Shown: one piece after another, positions 5,650 to 7,377 of the stretch
Numbering within the stretch: position 1 is the first letter of the stretch
Layout: every line of letters begins with the position of its first letter
DNA from: Ferroglobus sp.
GTDB taxonomy: Archaea > Halobacteriota > Archaeoglobi > Archaeoglobales > Archaeoglobaceae
Length of the DNA: 7,377 bases
Direction of reading: 5' to 3'
NCBI GenBank assembly: GCA_015520115.1
Contig: WAQS01000296.1
Coordinates: forward strand, 1 to 7,377
Notes under the pieces: generated by a model
Databases searched by the model: none
What the model saw: the letters and a program-made list of their open reading frames with translations, nothing else
What the model was told of the DNA's origin: nothing
Translations under genes and position numbers: made by a program

Positions 5650-6440
5650 CCTACGAGCTTTTCACCTTTCTGAATTACTTCCTCATACTGTCTTTGTTTC
5701 TCCTTCTTCTCTCGATTTTTCGGGAAAGATATGAGAAGATATTTGTGGCGTCCGTAGTGATATCTTTCCTCTACCTTGTTTTCGTGCAAATCCTTTACTG
5801 GCAGGAAACTTTCGTGGCTTTTGGAGATTATGTGGTAAGGTTTTACCCTCCTTTCTGGATAGAAAACGAAAAGCTGTTCTTCTGGTTTTTCCTTTCAGCT
5901 GTCTTTCTTTTGAAGGTTAGAGAAGGAAAGAGTGTTTCGAAGATCGTTTTACTTGTGATGTTAATTTTCGTGATTGTTTTTCAGAACCCTTCCGATCCTC
6001 TGCCGAATCTGAGAAGAGAACTTGAAGTGTTCAATCCGGCTTACATTAGATATTACATTGCAAGAGCAACTTTCTTCTACAACTCTCCCTACATGTGGAT
6101 TCATCCCCCTCTGCTTTTCGTTTCCTACGCTTTCTTCCTCCACTCTTTTTCTCTCTCCTTAGCCAATAAAAACGAGTACGATTTTGCGAAGAGCGGTTAC
6201 CTCTTTTTAACTCTCGGATTGATTTTCGGATATCCTTGGGCGGTTGAAGCCTGGGGTGAGGACTGGTGGTGGGATCCGAAGATAGCGATGTCGATAATGC
6301 TTTGGGTGATTTACACAGCATACCTCCATGCGAGGATAATCGGAAAGTATCATCGGGAAATTAACGTAGCTGGATTTTTCTCCCTCATAGCCACCTATTT
6401 AGCAACGTACTTGCTTCCGGGGGTGCACGCTTATGGATAA
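5646..6440 (+). CDS. ccmF: CcmF N-terminal part: cytochrome c maturation heme-handling membrane protein
   Basis: A 264-residue polytopic membrane protein, about seven hydrophobic segments. It carries the heme-handling (CcsA/CcmF) signature WGEDWWWDP at 203-211, the WWD loop that presents heme outside the membrane. Also visible are WIHPPLLF (H153), as in the conserved HPP-LY segment of CcmF, TAYLHAR with H228 (place of the E. coli CcmF transmembrane heme b ligand), and GVHAYG with H261 (place of the SVHAF external heme ligand). In System I, CcmF reduces heme and joins it to CXXCH thiols. The protein stops four residues after H261, where bacterial CcmF (about 650 residues) continues; the rest appears in the next gene. 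Translation is coupled to the HdrB-like gene by an ATGA overlap behind GGGAG (5637-5641). It could instead be a CcsA/CcmC relative, but the neighbour favours CcmF. Confidence 0.83.
   Translation: MTYELFTFLNYFLILSLFLLLLSIFRERYEKIFVASVVISFLYLVFVQILYWQETFVAFGDYVVRFYPPFWIENEKLFFWFFLSAVFLLKVREGKSVSKIVLLVMLIFVIVFQNPSDPLPNLRRELEVFNPAYIRYYIARATFFYNSPYMWIHPPLLFVSYAFFLHSFSLSLANKNEYDFAKSGYLFLTLGLIFGYPWAVEAWGEDWWWDPKIAMSIMLWVIYTAYLHARIIGKYHREINVAGFFSLIATYLATYLLPGVHAYG
6419..6425 (+). promoter_or_regulatory. Shine-Dalgarno for the second CcmF part
   Basis: GGGGGTG ends 7 nt before ATG 6433. A well-placed site here supports genuine separate initiation of the downstream gene rather than a frameshift error. 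Confidence 0.55.
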
Positions 6441-6918
6441 TTTTATGAAGCTGACGATAGCGATCTTTTTGATCTTCTCGGCTGTAGCCTTCTCTGCCAT
6501 AATCTACTACTCCCTCAACTACTCGGAGGATTGGAAAAGGAGAGAATATCGGAATTACGTCGATATGATGAACAGAATAGCGTCGCCGATAGTGTTCACA
6601 GCAATAATCCTAATTCCGATCTGCACCCTCAGAAAGATTAGGGAAAACGTTTTGTCAAGCAGCTTGGTAATTGCCGGAACAGCCATCCTATTTGCGGGAC
6701 TTGACTATCGCTTAGCTCTGGCTTTTTCTTCGATTGTCGCCATAGCTCTCCTAACAGCCTACTTGAAGAAGAATCTCTCAAGCACGCTGATTCATTCTGG
6801 AGTTTCTCTATTTATTCTTGACTTCGCCCTCTTCAAGGGTGATTTGCATTTGCTTTTGTTCTACCTGTCCTCGGCTCTCTATTTGGCTGGAATGATTATC
6901 CGGTTTTATCGCTCATGA
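6433..6918 (+). CDS. CcmF C-terminal part, separate polypeptide
   Basis: A 161-residue membrane protein with about six hydrophobic segments (near 7-27, 51-66, 76-91, 94-110, 117-134, 139-156). The start ATG overlaps the previous stop by 8 nt (ATGGATAA), in a different frame. It continues CcmF order: a helix directly after the GVHAYG motif, then YVDMMNRIASPIVF resembling the CcmF segment before its later helices, an arginine-rich turn, and LIHSGVSLF with H121, resembling the AHLGV segment that holds the second transmembrane heme b ligand of E. coli CcmF. By this alignment the two heme b histidines lie on separate polypeptides. Together the two parts are about 425 residues, much shorter than bacterial CcmF. 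The assignment rests on context and short motifs, so it is less sure than the first half. An alternative ATG lies four codons in (6445). Confidence 0.6.
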   Translation: MDNFMKLTIAIFLIFSAVAFSAIIYYSLNYSEDWKRREYRNYVDMMNRIASPIVFTAIILIPICTLRKIRENVLSSSLVIAGTAILFAGLDYRLALAFSSIVAIALLTAYLKKNLSSTLIHSGVSLFILDFALFKGDLHLLLFYLSSALYLAGMIIRFYRS

Positions 6919-7028
6919 CGCTCGTGGTTGCGGGTTAAGTTTTTTATCACGCTCTTTCGGAACTCCTTGAGAAGTATGGCTGCGGTAAAGTTGGAGTAAT
7001 GTTGGACCCACAGTACTTCACAAGGTGA
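6915..7028 (+). pseudogene. Broken start of a further operon gene (in-frame TAA at codon 8)
   Basis: An ATG overlaps the stop of the second CcmF part as ATGA, the same junction used by several genes in this window. It reads MTLVVAG and then TAA (6936-6938). The same frame continues for 29 protein-like codons (VFYHALSELLEKYGCGK..., ending DPQYFTR) to a TGA at 7026-7028. One base change would restore a 37-codon frame. The likely reading is the 5' remnant of an operon gene, broken by a nonsense change and lost downstream where an insertion element now lies. I do not recognise the family. The T-run that follows the TAA could alternatively mark this as the operon terminator, with the open frame beyond it accidental. 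Confidence 0.3.
6940..6945 (+). terminator. Possible T-tract terminator of the hdrCB-ccmF operon
   Basis: Six consecutive T residues lie 22 nt past the last intact gene of the operon. Archaeal RNA polymerase can stop at such tracts without a hairpin, and no strong stem precedes it. A single T6 is modest evidence. Confidence 0.3.
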
Positions 7029-7218
7029 TGATAGCAAATGATAAACAATCAAAATAATATCAACAAATAAAATACGAGGTACATAGTTAAGCTGTGTTTG
7101 GTTTCTAACAGTTGGGCTGATGTTAAACTCCGTTTTGTGTGTGGAATGAGTGATAAGAAAACCAAATACAATTTAACACTAAACATAACGACGATTACGA
7201 ACAAAAGTGAGGGGGGTT
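7029..7218. other. AT-rich non-coding stretch, probably including the end of an insertion element
   Basis: No supported gene lies here. The DNA is markedly richer in A/T than the neighbouring genes. Two inverted repeats interlock: TTTGGTTT (7097-7104) with AAACCAAA (7159-7166), and TGTTAAA (7121-7127) with TTTAACA (7172-7178). The outer boundary of the element whose transposase ends at 7219 should lie in this interval, but only one end is in the window, so neither terminal inverted repeats nor target duplication can be defined. Confidence 0.4.
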
Positions 7219-7377
7219 TTAGACAAGTTCATTAGCTAAGACGAATGCGAGAAAAGCCTGAGCTTCGATAACTGGGTTTGCGAACACTACTAAGAAGTTG
7301 AGAAATCCATACAACAAGTTCAACAGAATCCAAGCGTTGTACAATAATACGGACAGGACGAACATGAAGAATCGAAC
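7219..7377 (-). mobile_element. C-terminal end of a probable DDE transposase (insertion element, cut by window edge)
   Basis: On the minus strand a frame is open from the window edge (7377) to TAA at 7221-7219, 52 codons. It begins VRFFMFVLSVLLYNAWILLN, which resembles the helix near the C-terminus of archaeal IS4/IS5-type transposases (an R-[FY]-F...LYN-W-[IV]-L-x-N pattern), followed by a hydrophobic tail. The catalytic DDE residues would lie outside the window, so the family cannot be fixed. It could instead be the last helices of a membrane protein, because the fragment is hydrophobic. The AT-rich, gene-poor flank and the adjacent broken frame support a mobile element. Confidence 0.5.

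Noticed and set aside
5200..6321. Minus-strand frames opposite the HdrB-like and CcmF genes
   Set aside because: Antisense shadows of recognised genes, with no motif of their own.
7025..7041. GTGATGA resembling a C box of a C/D guide RNA
   Set aside because: No D box (CTGA) at the usual 50-60 nt distance and no C'/D' pair, so not supported.
7146..7235. 29-codon plus-strand frame starting with ATG
   Set aside because: Short, low-complexity and antisense to the end of the transposase-like frame, with no convincing ribosome binding site.
7369..7377. GTTCGATTC on the minus strand, resembling a tRNA T-loop
   Set aside because: It is in frame with the transposase-like codons, has no matching T-stem or acceptor stem, and sits at the window edge.

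Overview
The window looks like a chromosome segment from a thermophilic archaeon. It carries an archaeal NMD3, a wyosine-pathway aminocarboxypropyltransferase (Taw2), archaeal SepF, a ZPR1-type zinc-finger protein, AT-rich TATA-like boxes close to start codons, and several ATGA stop/start overlaps. The pairing of HdrC/HdrB-like proteins with a CcmF-type cytochrome c maturation protein suggests Archaeoglobales (Archaeoglobus, Ferroglobus, Geoglobus). That placement is inference from gene content, not from a search.

Layout. Positions 1-477 hold no recognisable gene. They contain two small minus-strand reading frames (26-166 and 176-307), a perfect 8+2+8 palindrome (41-58) and a weak hairpin. 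From 478 to 4337 there are five minus-strand genes, transcribed in the order nmd3, taw2, birA, sepF, zpr1. nmd3-taw2-birA overlap one another and look like one operon. sepF-zpr1 also overlap (ATGA) but have their own TATA-like box just past the birA stop. The 80-bp gap 4338-4417 is a divergent promoter region. From 4418 to 6918 runs a tightly overlapping plus-strand operon: HdrC-like, HdrB-like, then two membrane proteins that together make a split CcmF.

Right end. Immediately after the second CcmF part, with another ATGA overlap, is a short frame interrupted by an in-frame TAA (6915-7028). An AT-rich non-coding stretch follows. The C-terminal 52 codons of a probable DDE transposase then enter from the right edge on the minus strand, so an insertion element borders the operon.

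How the genes fit together. The minus-strand block is informational and cell-division housekeeping: ribosome assembly factor, tRNA-Phe position-37 hypermodification, protein biotinylation, FtsZ membrane anchor, and a zinc-finger protein. The plus-strand block couples a soluble iron-sulfur disulfide-reductase-like pair to a heme-handling membrane complex. This is the most interesting part of the window. CcmF reduces and ligates heme c, and the overlapping HdrCB-like genes could be its electron donor or a thiol/disulfide partner. The two presumed transmembrane heme b ligands of CcmF lie on different polypeptides.
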